Source of the DNA: Oscillospiraceae bacterium
GTDB lineage: Bacteria > Bacillota > Clostridia > Oscillospirales > Ruminococcaceae
Length of the DNA stretch: 53,236 nucleotides
Direction: 5' to 3'
Assembly (NCBI GenBank): GCA_014799395.1
Contig: JAAVID010000034.1
Span: forward strand, 1 to 53,236
The notes under the pieces were generated by a model that searched no databases, was not told where the DNA came from, and saw only the letters and a list, made by a program, of their open reading frames with translations. Of the stretch, positions 1 to 7,045 are shown in pieces; position 1 is the stretch's first letter, and every line of letters starts with the position of its first letter. A program made the position numbers and the translations under genes.

Positions 1-53
1 AGCTTTGCCAGCTCCATCTCTCTTTCAGTCAGTCCGTGTGTTCTGTTTTTCAT
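1..53 (-). CDS. N-terminus of an unidentified protein (runs off the window)
   Basis: Only the first 17 residues are visible: Met-Lys-Asn-Arg-Thr-His-Gly followed by LTEREMELAK. The ATG at 53-51 has a good ribosome site (GGAGG, 8 bases upstream). The LTERE stretch resembles the opening of LuxR-type helix-turn-helix domains, but 17 residues cannot establish a family. It lies 130 bp downstream of the AgrC-like kinase on the same strand and may belong to that transcript. No other gene could be supported between 54 and 183. Confidence 0.5.
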   Translation of the reverse strand, partial: MKNRTHGLTEREMELAK

Positions 54-183
54 GCCTTTTTCCTCCATATCTTTTTATGGTTATTCTTGGCATTTACACG
101 GTTTGTTATTCAGACTCGCAGCTTACGAAAATCTATGCCTGCGTACTTTGTGGGCACAAATGAAAGAACTTCTGCAATGAATA

Positions 184-1488
184 TTACATTTTCAACGTGA
201 GCATAAGCTCAAAAACACCATTTTCACACTTGATTCTCATTTGACCGTTATATTTTTTAACAGTGCTATCAATGTTATACAAACCCATTCCATGCTGTTC
301 CTTTTCCGACTTTGTTGTTTGTGGAATATCGTAGAAATTATAAGGACACATGGTAGGATTTTTAATTGACATCACAAAATATCCTTGTTGTTCCCCGGCG
401 AATATTGATATCGCGCACGGCGAGGTGAATTCACTGCACGCCTCGACCGCATTGTCCAACGCGTTTGAAAGGATTACACACAGATCGACATTTTCAATTG
501 AGGACGGTATAATTCCCGAATACTCTATACGGCAGTTGTCGTTAAGTGCCGCGGATTTATCGGAAAGAATCGCGTCCGCGAGCTTGTTTCCCGTGTAGAA
601 TATCGTCTTGGAGGAACTGTATTTTACTTTTTGTAGCTTTTCTATGTATTCTTCCGCTTGGGAATATTCGTTCATTTGAATCAATGATAAAATGCTTTTG
701 AGATGATTGGTGTAATCATGTCGGAAACGGCTTATTTCGGCGTCCATTTTTTCAAGCTCTTCATAATGACTGATCTGTAATTCGACCTGTTTCTCCATCA
801 TCCGGGAGACAGCAGTGAAATGCTGTTTAGCTATGACGTTAAGAAACAATGATGTAACAATACTGATCAGAATAATCGTAAGTATTATAACGATCGCGAT
901 TAGGGTGCTTTCCTTTTTTAATATATTGTCAGTCGAATAACTTATTAAAGATGACAAGGCGCTTAAACATATGATTGCCAAAATAAGCATTGCAAAAATA
1001 TGACGCGGAATTGTTGCCAACGCAGCACCATTTCTTTGAGGACTGCTTTTCTTTCCTGCATATAAAAATATGATTAACACAGTTATTTGAATAAATATCT
1101 TTACAAACGGTAAAATATCATCAGAATTTTTTTGAAATATATTTGCTAATATGCATGATGTGTTTGCCACAACTAAGGATATTGAAAGGTCTAGAACAGC
1201 AATAAGATAAACAGCCTTAAGGTTAATTCGTCCATATAGAATACCTATTGCCAGAATAAATTTAAAATAATATAACAATATGGTAAAAAGATCTGTTGAA
1301 TTGCCAAAATTATTTAACAGAAAAAGTTCTATCACTGATATTCCTAAGTAAATTGTATAGGAAGCAATTATTCTGTTCTTCACATTCAAATTTTTGCATA
1401 ATATGCCAAGCAGATTGGTGCAGACAATAAGAGATATAAGCTCAATAGCACCATTTACAACAAAAAGAGTATTTTCTATTAAGCTCAT
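184..1488 (-). CDS. AgrC-like sensor histidine kinase (GHKL ATPase)
   Basis: Membrane sensor kinase of the quorum-sensing AgrC/ComD type. The first ~220 of 434 residues are a polytopic membrane domain of about six hydrophobic segments. A linker helix and the dimerisation motif FRHDYTNH follow, with the likely phosphorylated His at about residue 257. The C-terminal GHKL ATPase has an N-box (SNALDNAVEA) and a G-box (GMGLYNI). Its start overlaps the stop of the LytTR regulator by 4 bp (ATGA), so the two are translationally coupled and should form a kinase-regulator pair. No agrB or agrD gene is visible beside it, so the ligand is unknown; a peptide is the family precedent. Confidence 0.88.
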   Translation of the reverse strand: MSLIENTLFVVNGAIELISLIVCTNLLGILCKNLNVKNRIIASYTIYLGISVIELFLLNNFGNSTDLFTILLYYFKFILAIGILYGRINLKAVYLIAVLDLSISLVVANTSCILANIFQKNSDDILPFVKIFIQITVLIIFLYAGKKSSPQRNGAALATIPRHIFAMLILAIICLSALSSLISYSTDNILKKESTLIAIVIILTIILISIVTSLFLNVIAKQHFTAVSRMMEKQVELQISHYEELEKMDAEISRFRHDYTNHLKSILSLIQMNEYSQAEEYIEKLQKVKYSSSKTIFYTGNKLADAILSDKSAALNDNCRIEYSGIIPSSIENVDLCVILSNALDNAVEACSEFTSPCAISIFAGEQQGYFVMSIKNPTMCPYNFYDIPQTTKSEKEQHGMGLYNIDSTVKKYNGQMRIKCENGVFELMLTLKM

Positions 1489-2201
1489 ATCCGATGCTCC
1501 TCATTATATCTAATTATATAATCTTGAAATCCGGTTTTAAATTTGGTCGCATAATGCGCACCGATATTGGCTTTTTCTCCATTATCAAAAACAATCTCTG
1601 AATTATCATGATTGCTTATATGTTCATATCCTACAACAAATGATTTGCTACTCCTAGTGAACTTTGAGTCTGGAAGTCTTATTTCCAGCTGCTTTAAATT
1701 CAAATGAACACGAAGCGATTTGTTCTTTGTTCTGATTGTTGTATATTTTCCATCCCCCTCCAAATAAATAATTTCCGACATTTTTATTTTATAGTTACCG
1801 TCGTGAGTGTTTACAAAAAGTAAATTATCATAATCAGCTGATTTCATGTAGTCGTCCAATGCCTTAAAAAGCTTGGTATCGTCCACAGGCTTTTGAATAA
1901 ACCTAAATGTCCGAACCTCAAACGCATCAAGCGCCGCTGAGGGATAAGCACTGATAAAGATAATAATACTGTCGGAATTTGTTTCGCGCAGCTTTCTTGC
2001 GGTTTCAATACCGTCCATTTCCTCCATTTGATAGTCCATAAAAATAACATCATATTCTTGCTCGGATTGAAGCAGTGTATTGCCGTCTTCATAATGATCC
2101 ATAATTATTTCGATTTTTCTCTCCTTTTGAAATCTGTGCAAAAGGCTGATTATTTCTTTATGAAACACCTTTTCATCATCGCAGATTGCAACCTTTAACA
2201 T
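1485..2201 (-). CDS. LytTR-family response regulator (AgrA-like)
   Basis: 238-residue regulator. The N-terminal receiver begins MLKVAICDDE, with acidic residues at 8-9, phospho-acceptor Asp56 in IFMDYQ and the conserved Lys in FIQKP. The C-terminal LytTR DNA-binding domain contains IIYLEGDGKYTTIRT and ends near residue 238. The start was chosen at 2201 because GGTGGAGA sits just upstream; an in-frame ATG at 2240 has no such site. It is the first gene of a two-gene operon with the AgrC-like kinase and probably acts on the TTTTGT boxes at 2278 and 2929. Confidence 0.9.
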   Translation of the reverse strand: MLKVAICDDEKVFHKEIISLLHRFQKERKIEIIMDHYEDGNTLLQSEQEYDVIFMDYQMEEMDGIETARKLRETNSDSIIIFISAYPSAALDAFEVRTFRFIQKPVDDTKLFKALDDYMKSADYDNLLFVNTHDGNYKIKMSEIIYLEGDGKYTTIRTKNKSLRVHLNLKQLEIRLPDSKFTRSSKSFVVGYEHISNHDNSEIVFDNGEKANIGAHYATKFKTGFQDYIIRYNEEHRI

Positions 2202-2228
2202 ATCTCTCCACCTTTCTTTTTTACTTAT

Positions 2229-2257
2229 ATTATACATCAATATGCGTGCGTTTTCAA
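2229..2257 (-). promoter_or_regulatory. Promoter of the regulator-kinase operon
   Basis: Minus strand: TTGAAA (2257-2252), 17-base spacer, TATAAT (2234-2229), just upstream of the regulator start at 2201. It diverges from the promoter at 2315-2343; the box pair 2278-2306 lies between them and could serve both. Confidence 0.7.
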
Positions 2258-2277
2258 GTTTTTTTTAATAAATTATG

Positions 2278-2306
2278 TTTTGTTCCCTAAAAACTTCGCT
2301 TTGTTC
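2278..2306 (+). promoter_or_regulatory. Tandem boxes, candidate LytTR operator 1
   Basis: Two direct repeats with GTTC at 2282-2285 and 2303-2306 (TTTTGTTC and CTTTGTTC), exactly 21 bp apart, i.e. two helical turns, as is usual for LytTR/AgrA sites. The second box begins 16 bp before the -35 of the downstream promoter. The same arrangement recurs at 2929-2993. Confidence 0.6.
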
Positions 2307-2314
2307 AAAATCCA

Positions 2315-2343
2315 TTGTTTACATCTTCTAAAACCGATATAAT
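2315..2343 (+). promoter_or_regulatory. Promoter of the Trp-rich peptide operon
   Basis: TTGTTT (2315-2320), 17-base spacer, TATAAT (2338-2343). The -10 is perfect and the -35 is weak, fitting an activated promoter, with the repeat boxes placed immediately upstream. Confidence 0.7.
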
Positions 2344-2374
2344 ACGAACATAATCACAGTAAAGGAGGGATAAC

Positions 2375-2419
2375 ATGGAGGTTTGGACACGTTTTTGGAG
2401 ATGGTTCTTCAGTTGGTGA
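2375..2419 (+). CDS. 14-residue Trp-rich micropeptide
   Basis: A short reading frame encodes MEVWTRFWRWFFSW: five Trp and three Phe in 14 residues, with two Arg and one Glu. The ribosome site is close to perfect (AAAGGAGGGATAAC before the ATG) and a strong promoter lies 30 bp upstream. The stop TGA (2417-2419) is 4 bp before the ATG of the next gene, suggesting translational coupling. What the peptide does cannot be read from sequence. It could be a secreted signal or membrane-active peptide of phenol-soluble-modulin or leaderless-bacteriocin style. It could also be a leader peptide whose Trp codons gate expression of the downstream gene. It lacks the Cys/Ser and C-terminal acidic features of AgrD, so it is not an AgrD precursor. 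Confidence 0.55.
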   Translation: MEVWTRFWRWFFSW

Positions 2420-2423
2420 TAAA

Positions 2424-2882
2424 ATGAACGTGATTGAAAATCAGCAATTGTGGTTTGACAACGCTTTGTCGTATCGTACAAGGGTTGAAAAAAATTCACT
2501 TGGCGATATGATTAGGCACATTTATGACAATATTTCCGTTCTCGGTTTGGAGATTACAGACAGCGTCGTGGTATCGGTTTTTGAGGAAACAAAAGAGCCG
2601 AAGCAAACGATACTCGGGATCGAGATAATCGTTCCCGTGAACAAGTCATTCGAGAGCAATTGTCATTATGTTTTCAAGCCGCACTTCAAACTGGAGAACG
2701 CGGTATTGTGTAAATACTGCGGCAAAGCAAGCGATTTTCCGGACGCAAGTAAGAGACTGAGTGAATACGCCTTAGATAAGGGGTATTCACCTCTTACAAA
2801 CGTTTATTTCTCAATTAAGCAGATACACGGCGATGAAGTAGTTGCTAACGCTTATTTGGGAATCGACGGGAATTTGTTGTAA
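2424..2882 (+). CDS. GyrI-like / effector-binding-domain protein, function unknown
   Basis: 152 residues with no signal peptide or membrane segment. Two halves of similar alpha/beta character can be seen: a first around EIIVPVNKSF, and a second around AVLCKYCGKASDFPDASKRL and ending ANAYLGIDG. This pattern resembles GyrI-like or SOUL-type small-molecule-binding domains of Firmicutes, a tentative match made by eye. Its own ribosome site is weak (GGTGA, 4 bases before the ATG, inside the end of the micropeptide), so it is probably translated by reinitiation after the micropeptide. A terminator follows at 2889. Confidence 0.7.
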   Translation: MNVIENQQLWFDNALSYRTRVEKNSLGDMIRHIYDNISVLGLEITDSVVVSVFEETKEPKQTILGIEIIVPVNKSFESNCHYVFKPHFKLENAVLCKYCGKASDFPDASKRLSEYALDKGYSPLTNVYFSIKQIHGDEVVANAYLGIDGNLL

Positions 2883-2888
2883 TTATTT

Positions 2889-2917
2889 AAGCCGAAGCAA
2901 TTTCGGCTTTCTTTTTT
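2889..2917 (+). terminator. Terminator of the micropeptide operon
   Basis: Stem AAGCCGAA / TTCGGCTT (2889-2896 and 2902-2909) with a short loop, followed by a T-rich run. It separates this operon from the next promoter. Confidence 0.8.
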
Positions 2918-2928
2918 GTCAAAATACA

Positions 2929-2957
2929 TTTTGTTCCCGAAATACTGTATTTTGTCC
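2929..2957 (+). promoter_or_regulatory. Tandem boxes, candidate LytTR operator 2
   Basis: TTTTGTTCCC at 2929 and TTTTGTCC at 2950, again 21 bp apart. The first box matches the one at 2278 over TTTTGTTCCC. The second box starts 16 bp before the -35, identical to operator 1. Confidence 0.6.
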
Positions 2958-2965
2958 GAAATATG

Positions 2966-2993
2966 TTGATTTTTAATTTTTTTGCTGTAAAAT
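2966..2993 (+). promoter_or_regulatory. Promoter of the orphan LytTR regulator
   Basis: TTGATT (2966-2971), 16-base spacer, TAAAAT (2988-2993). It leaves a leader of about 170 bases before the regulator start; nothing convincing was found in that leader. Confidence 0.5.
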
Positions 2994-3167
2994 ATATAAA
3001 AATACTTTGTAGATATAATGAGCAATATTAACTTTAATTCCGCTTTATCTCGGCATAATATACATATATATTTTTAGTTTTTCATACAGCGGCGTCATAT
3101 TAGCAACATTGACAGCTTTTTTGAAATCCCGAACGGCGGATAGATAAACGGAAAGGTGCTGACAGCA

Positions 3168-3872
3168 GTGGTGAAGTTCGCAGTGTGCGAAGATGAACAG
3201 GAAATGGCGGATTATATTTCGGACAAGCTGCGTGAATACTATCCCGAAGAATGTGAGATTAAAAAGTACGGGGACGGCGAAAGCCTGCTTAATGTTAGGC
3301 GACGGGAATTTTTTGACGCTTTATTTTTGGATATTGGATTACCGGGGATGAGCGGAATTGAGCTTGCCAAGAAGATACGCAAGGATGATCCGTATGTGAA
3401 AATCATTTTTGTAACGAAGCGGGAAGAGCTTGCTCACATGGGATACCTGTTTAACGTTTTCAGATTTGTTAGGAAAAGCAATCTGAATCAGGAGTTGTGC
3501 GAAACAGCTGATAGCCTAAAGGAGTATTTTGATTCTTTGGACAAATATATGAGCTTTAATACTCCGACGGGAAAGATCACAAGAGCTGTAAAAGATATTA
3601 AATATTTTGAAGTAAAAGGGCACGCTATTACTATGGTAAGTGTTGAATACGAAGATCAGGTATGCGGTACAATGAAAATGTACTGTGACATAATGAAAAA
3701 CAAAGGTTTCATACAAATACATAAGAGTTACCTTGTAAATTTCAGATACATTTATTCTGTCGAAAAGGATGACGTAAGGTTACCATGCGGCAAAGTGCTG
3801 CCGCTGAGCCGCAATAGAGTTGACGAGGTAAAGAATAAACTTCAGGATTTTCTTATACATATCGGAAGATGA
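3168..3872 (+). CDS. Orphan LytTR-family response regulator
   Basis: About 234 residues. The receiver begins VKFAVCEDEQ, with phospho-acceptor Asp near residue 55 in LFLDIGLPG and the Lys switch residue in RFVRKSN. The LytTR domain follows (IKYFEVKGHAITMV, IQIHKSYLVNF). The start is uncertain: AAAGGTG at 3152-3158 is the ribosome site, which favours GTG at 3168 (9-base spacing) or 3171 over the GTG at 3156 that lies inside it. No kinase gene adjoins it. Operator 2 suggests control by itself or by the AgrA-like regulator at 1485-2201, or that both answer to the same kinase. Confidence 0.85.
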   Translation: MVKFAVCEDEQEMADYISDKLREYYPEECEIKKYGDGESLLNVRRREFFDALFLDIGLPGMSGIELAKKIRKDDPYVKIIFVTKREELAHMGYLFNVFRFVRKSNLNQELCETADSLKEYFDSLDKYMSFNTPTGKITRAVKDIKYFEVKGHAITMVSVEYEDQVCGTMKMYCDIMKNKGFIQIHKSYLVNFRYIYSVEKDDVRLPCGKVLPLSRNRVDEVKNKLQDFLIHIGR

Positions 3873-3923
3873 TTGCAAGTATGTCAAATATTTATTGCAT
3901 TAACCTCATAGGCGAACAGATCG

Positions 3924-4088
3924 TTAGTATTGAAATAGATGTCTTGAATACCAAAAACGAGGGGTTGATATCCCGCCGAGGTTCGGAAGATAATATATCT
4001 TATCGGTGAGGAACATCATAAGCTCGCACACGACCGCCGCCGCTATTCCCGACGTGAGCGCGTATTGCAGACATTCTATCGCGGTCAT
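3924..4088 (-). CDS. Possible small membrane protein or gene fragment
   Basis: 54 codons starting MTAIECLQYALTSG, with a hydrophobic stretch and an upstream AAAAGGGA 9 bases before the ATG. Codon choice in the first 35 codons (many third-position G/C) resembles neighbouring genes; the last 20 residues do not look conserved. It may be the truncated N-terminus of a small phage-type or holin-like membrane protein. The rest of 3873-4226 holds only the terminator at 4185. Confidence 0.3.
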   Translation of the reverse strand: MTAIECLQYALTSGIAAAVVCELMMFLTDKIYYLPNLGGISTPRFWYSRHLFQY

Positions 4089-4184
4089 TTTGTACAGTCC
4101 CTTTTCGGTCATTCCAATAAGTCGTCTGCGAGTGTTTCTCGCCAGTCCGGGAAATGCGAGTAAAAATACTTTTTATACAAAATG

Positions 4185-4215
4185 AGAGCATAAACCCTGT
4201 CGGGCTTATGCTCTC
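4185..4215 (-). terminator. Terminator of the 4227-4817 gene
   Basis: Ten-base stem GAGAGCATAA / TTATGCTCTC with an inner GCCC/GGGT pairing, followed on the minus strand by ATTTTGT. It lies 12 bp past the stop of the upstream minus-strand gene. Confidence 0.65.
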
Positions 4216-4226
4216 GGAAATTATTA

Positions 4227-4817
4227 TCAGCTCAAATCAAAGGTGGTATATCCGAACCTCTGGATCAGCCTTTGCAGTTTATGAAAATTCGCTATATTGT
4301 CCTTTTTCGATTTTAAGTCGAACAATATCCTGTCGTGAGCGTAAACGCTGTATATCTCGATATACGGCGGGTCGGCGGTAATATCGCGGTCGCCTATGCA
4401 CTTGTACGCGCTCCCCGGGTGCTTCCGCCCGAAATTCACCATACATTCGCGATAGGACACAACGTGACCGTTTTTAAACTTTATCCCGTCCCTGTCGACG
4501 CATTTGATGTCCTCAAAGCTGATCTCCCTTATCTCGGTGTGGAAATAATGGTGTTTGGATTTAAAATATTCGGTAGCCTCGTCAACGTGCTCAAGGAAAT
4601 ACTCCGCACGCTCCCCGGTTATCTCGTGCGACCACGGATAATTGTTCCCCATACCCGACGCGCTGTACGCATACGCCTCAAAGCTGTACTTTATCCGCGC
4701 ACCGTCGTCATTCGGAAGCGTCCATTTAACGATAAGATAATCATTTTCCTCAAGCAGTATCTCAGCTCTGTCCGTACTTTGGACCTGGAGCTTTACAAGC
4801 GCTGTCTCATCGGTCAT
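4227..4817 (-). CDS. Hypothetical protein, 196 residues
   Basis: No recognised family. The protein appears soluble, lacks a signal peptide or membrane helix, and is rich in His, Tyr and charged residues (KSKHHYFHTEIREISFED, YSVYAHDRILFDLKSKKDN). A GAGGAAA ribosome site precedes the ATG. Codon use matches neighbouring core genes. It stands alone: a terminator follows, and a 50-bp gap separates it from the sigma factor upstream on the same strand. The N-terminal third (beta-strand-rich, LLEENDYLIVKWTL) and the later VVSYRECMVNF segment suggest an alpha/beta or beta-sandwich fold; this is inference. Confidence 0.7.
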   Translation of the reverse strand: MTDETALVKLQVQSTDRAEILLEENDYLIVKWTLPNDDGARIKYSFEAYAYSASGMGNNYPWSHEITGERAEYFLEHVDEATEYFKSKHHYFHTEIREISFEDIKCVDRDGIKFKNGHVVSYRECMVNFGRKHPGSAYKCIGDRDITADPPYIEIYSVYAHDRILFDLKSKKDNIANFHKLQRLIQRFGYTTFDLS

Positions 4818-4867
4818 ACTGTTTCCTCGCTTAATACGATTATGTAAAGCATTTCCCGATAACCTGC

Positions 4868-5929
4868 TTAATCGAGAAATACCCTCAGCGCCTTGCTCTT
4901 GCTCTGCGAGCGGAGCTTTCTAAGCGCCTTTGCTTCTATCTGACGAATTCTTTCGCGCGTTACTTTAAACTGTCTGCCGACCTCCTCAAGCGTATGAGCG
5001 CGGTCGTAGCCAACGCCGTAGCGGAACTTCAAAACCTCGCGCTCGCGTTCGGGCAGCGTGTTCAGAGCCTTGTTCAGTTCGTCCTTGAACACCGCCTGCA
5101 TTGCCGTGTCGATAGGCGCGGGCGCGTCCTCATCGGGGATAAAATCGCCGAGATAGCTGTCCTCCTCCTCGCCCACGGGAGCCTCCAGCGATACGGGGTC
5201 CTGCGCGATACGGATTATCTCGCGAACTCTGTCCGACGGCATATTCAGCTCCTGAGCGACCTCGTCGATAGTCGGCTCGTGACCGTTCTCGTGCAGGAGC
5301 TTGTTCTGCGCCTTTTTTACGCGCGATATAGTCTCGACCATATGCACGGGGATACGGATAGTACGCGCCTGATCCGCGATAGCGCGGGTTATCGACTGTC
5401 TTATCCACCAAGTCGCGTAGGTCGAGAACTTAAAGCCCTTGGTGTAATCGAACTTCTCAACCGCCTTGATAAGTCCGCTGTAACCCTCCTGTATCAGGTC
5501 GAGCAGCGGCATACCGCGTCCGACGTAATGCTTCGCGATACTCACGACAAGCCGCATATTCGCGGTGATGAGCCTGTCGCGCGCCTCGGCGTCGCCGCTT
5601 ACGATACGCTCCGCAAGCTCGCTCTCCTCCTCGGCGGTCAGAAGCGGTATTTTGCCTATCTCGCGCAGGTGAATCTTAACGGGATCGTCCATACCCGTGC
5701 CGCTTTTTTCGTTAGCCGCCTCGCCAAGCTCCAGCGCCTTGTTGAGGTCGTCCTCAACGCTGAAATCGTCGTCGACCTTGATATTATTCTGATCGAGGAA
5801 TTCGCTGAGCTTGTCAAGGTCAACGTCCGCCTCGTCTATCACGTTGTATATCTCTTTAGTGGAGAGCGTTCCGCTCTGCCTGCCTCTTTCCAGAAGCTCG
5901 TTAAAAATATTCTTCTCGGTATTGTTCAT
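4868..5929 (-). CDS. Second sigma-70 (RpoD-like) factor, divergent paralogue
   Basis: 353-residue sigma factor with the full group 1/2 layout: a region 1.1-like N-terminus, region 1.2 ([11 protein letters not shown]), a region 2 almost identical to the neighbouring rpoD ([33 protein letters not shown]), region 3, and region 4.2 ([20 protein letters not shown]). It differs from canonical RpoD at the end of region 4. The conserved HPxRSxxLKDFLE tail is replaced by [13 protein letters not shown], and region 4.1 reads [16 protein letters not shown]. It starts 30 bp after the rpoD stop with its own AAAGGAT site, so it is probably cotranscribed with dnaG-rpoD. The intact region 2.3-2.4 implies a normal -10; the altered region 4 could change -35 or activator contacts. 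Confidence 0.9.
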   Translation of the reverse strand: MNNTEKNIFNELLERGRQSGTLSTKEIYNVIDEADVDLDKLSEFLDQNNIKVDDDFSVEDDLNKALELGEAANEKSGTGMDDPVKIHLREIGKIPLLTAEEESELAERIVSGDAEARDRLITANMRLVVSIAKHYVGRGMPLLDLIQEGYSGLIKAVEKFDYTKGFKFSTYATWWIRQSITRAIADQARTIRIPVHMVETISRVKKAQNKLLHENGHEPTIDEVAQELNMPSDRVREIIRIAQDPVSLEAPVGEEEDSYLGDFIPDEDAPAPIDTAMQAVFKDELNKALNTLPEREREVLKFRYGVGYDRAHTLEEVGRQFKVTRERIRQIEAKALRKLRSQSKSKALRVFLD

Positions 5930-5959
5930 TTAATGATCCTTTCAGCCGCTATGTATATA

Positions 5960-7045
5960 TTATTCCAAAAAATCCTTTAACTTTCTGCTTCTGGTAGGAT
6001 GACGGAGTTTTCTCAAGGCCTTTGTCTCTATCTGACGAATTCTCTCCCGTGTTACCTGAAATTCCTGTCCGACCTCCTCAAGAGTGCGCTGCCTGCCGTC
6101 GATAAGCCCGAAACGCAGTATAATAACGCGCTTTTCACGCTCCGTAAGGGTGTCGAGGACCTCGCCGAGCATCTGCTTTAACATCGAGTTGCACGCCTCG
6201 TCCGCGGGCGCGGGAGCGTCGTCGTCGGGGATAAAGTCGCCGAGATGGCTGTCCTCCTCCTCGCCGATAGGCGTTTCAAGCGAAACGGGGTCCTGCGCGA
6301 TACGGATTATCTCGCGCACCTTATCGACGCTCATATTGAGGTACTCCGCTATCTCGTCCTCGGAGGGCTCGCAGCCGTTTTCGTGCAGAAGCTGGCTCTG
6401 CGCTTTCTTTACCTTGGTAATGGTCTCCACCATATGCACGGGTATTCGGATAGTCCTCGCCTGGTCGGCGATAGCGCGGGTTATCGATTGTCTTATCCAC
6501 CACGTCGCGTAGGTCGAGAATTTGAAGCCCTTGGTGTAATCAAACTTCTCAACCGCCTTGATCAGTCCCATATTGCCCTCCTGGATAAGGTCGAGGAACT
6601 GCATACCGCGGCGGACATACTTCTTGGCAATGCTCACCACAAGTCGGAGATTAGCCTCGATAAGGCGCTTTTTCGCGTAAGCGTCGCCCGTTTCCATACG
6701 CGCGGCGAGCTCTATCTCCTCCTCGGTGGACAGCAGAGGTATCCTGCCTATATCCTTTAAAAAGCTCTTTACCGAATCGTCGGGCAGCATAATATCCGCG
6801 TCGGGATTATCCGAATAATCGCGGTCGGAATAATCAAGAATGCTGTCAATATCAAGATCCGCGTCAAAGTTATCGACTATCTTGATATTCATACTGACGA
6901 TCTTATCAAAAATATGATTGATCTGATCCGCGTCAAAGTTAAGCTCCTCCAGCGCGTCGGTTATCTCCTTCGCGGTGAGGCTTCCTTTCTGCTTGCCCTG
7001 ATTAAACAACTCCTCCAGAGCGTTGGATCCGCTGTTCTCACTCAT
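5960..7045 (-). CDS. rpoD: Primary sigma factor RpoD (SigA)
   Basis: 361 residues. Region 1.1-like N-terminus, region 1.2 ([14 protein letters not shown]), region 2 ([34 protein letters not shown]), region 3 ([19 protein letters not shown]) and region 4.2 with the canonical tail [13 protein letters not shown]. It recognises the TTGACA/TATAAT promoters seen throughout the window. Its ATG overlaps the dnaG stop by one base (TAATG), giving the classical dnaG-rpoD operon. This copy keeps the consensus tail, so it is taken as the housekeeping factor rather than the one at 4868-5929. Confidence 0.95.
   Translation of the reverse strand: MSENSGSNALEELFNQGKQKGSLTAKEITDALEELNFDADQINHIFDKIVSMNIKIVDNFDADLDIDSILDYSDRDYSDNPDADIMLPDDSVKSFLKDIGRIPLLSTEEEIELAARMETGDAYAKKRLIEANLRLVVSIAKKYVRRGMQFLDLIQEGNMGLIKAVEKFDYTKGFKFSTYATWWIRQSITRAIADQARTIRIPVHMVETITKVKKAQSQLLHENGCEPSEDEIAEYLNMSVDKVREIIRIAQDPVSLETPIGEEEDSHLGDFIPDDDAPAPADEACNSMLKQMLGEVLDTLTEREKRVIILRFGLIDGRQRTLEEVGQEFQVTRERIRQIETKALRKLRHPTRSRKLKDFLE

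Noticed and set aside
54-183. AgrD-like precursor after the kinase gene
   Set aside because: No frame with both a start and ribosome site; the longest open stretch lacks a start codon and an AgrD-like Cys/acidic tail.
2914-2920. A third TTTTGT box ahead of operator 2
   Set aside because: It is part of the terminator T run and its spacing (15 bp) does not fit the 21-bp pattern.
3018-3077. 19-codon frame in the leader of the orphan LytTR regulator, as a second signal peptide
   Set aside because: No ribosome site before its ATG and no unusual composition.
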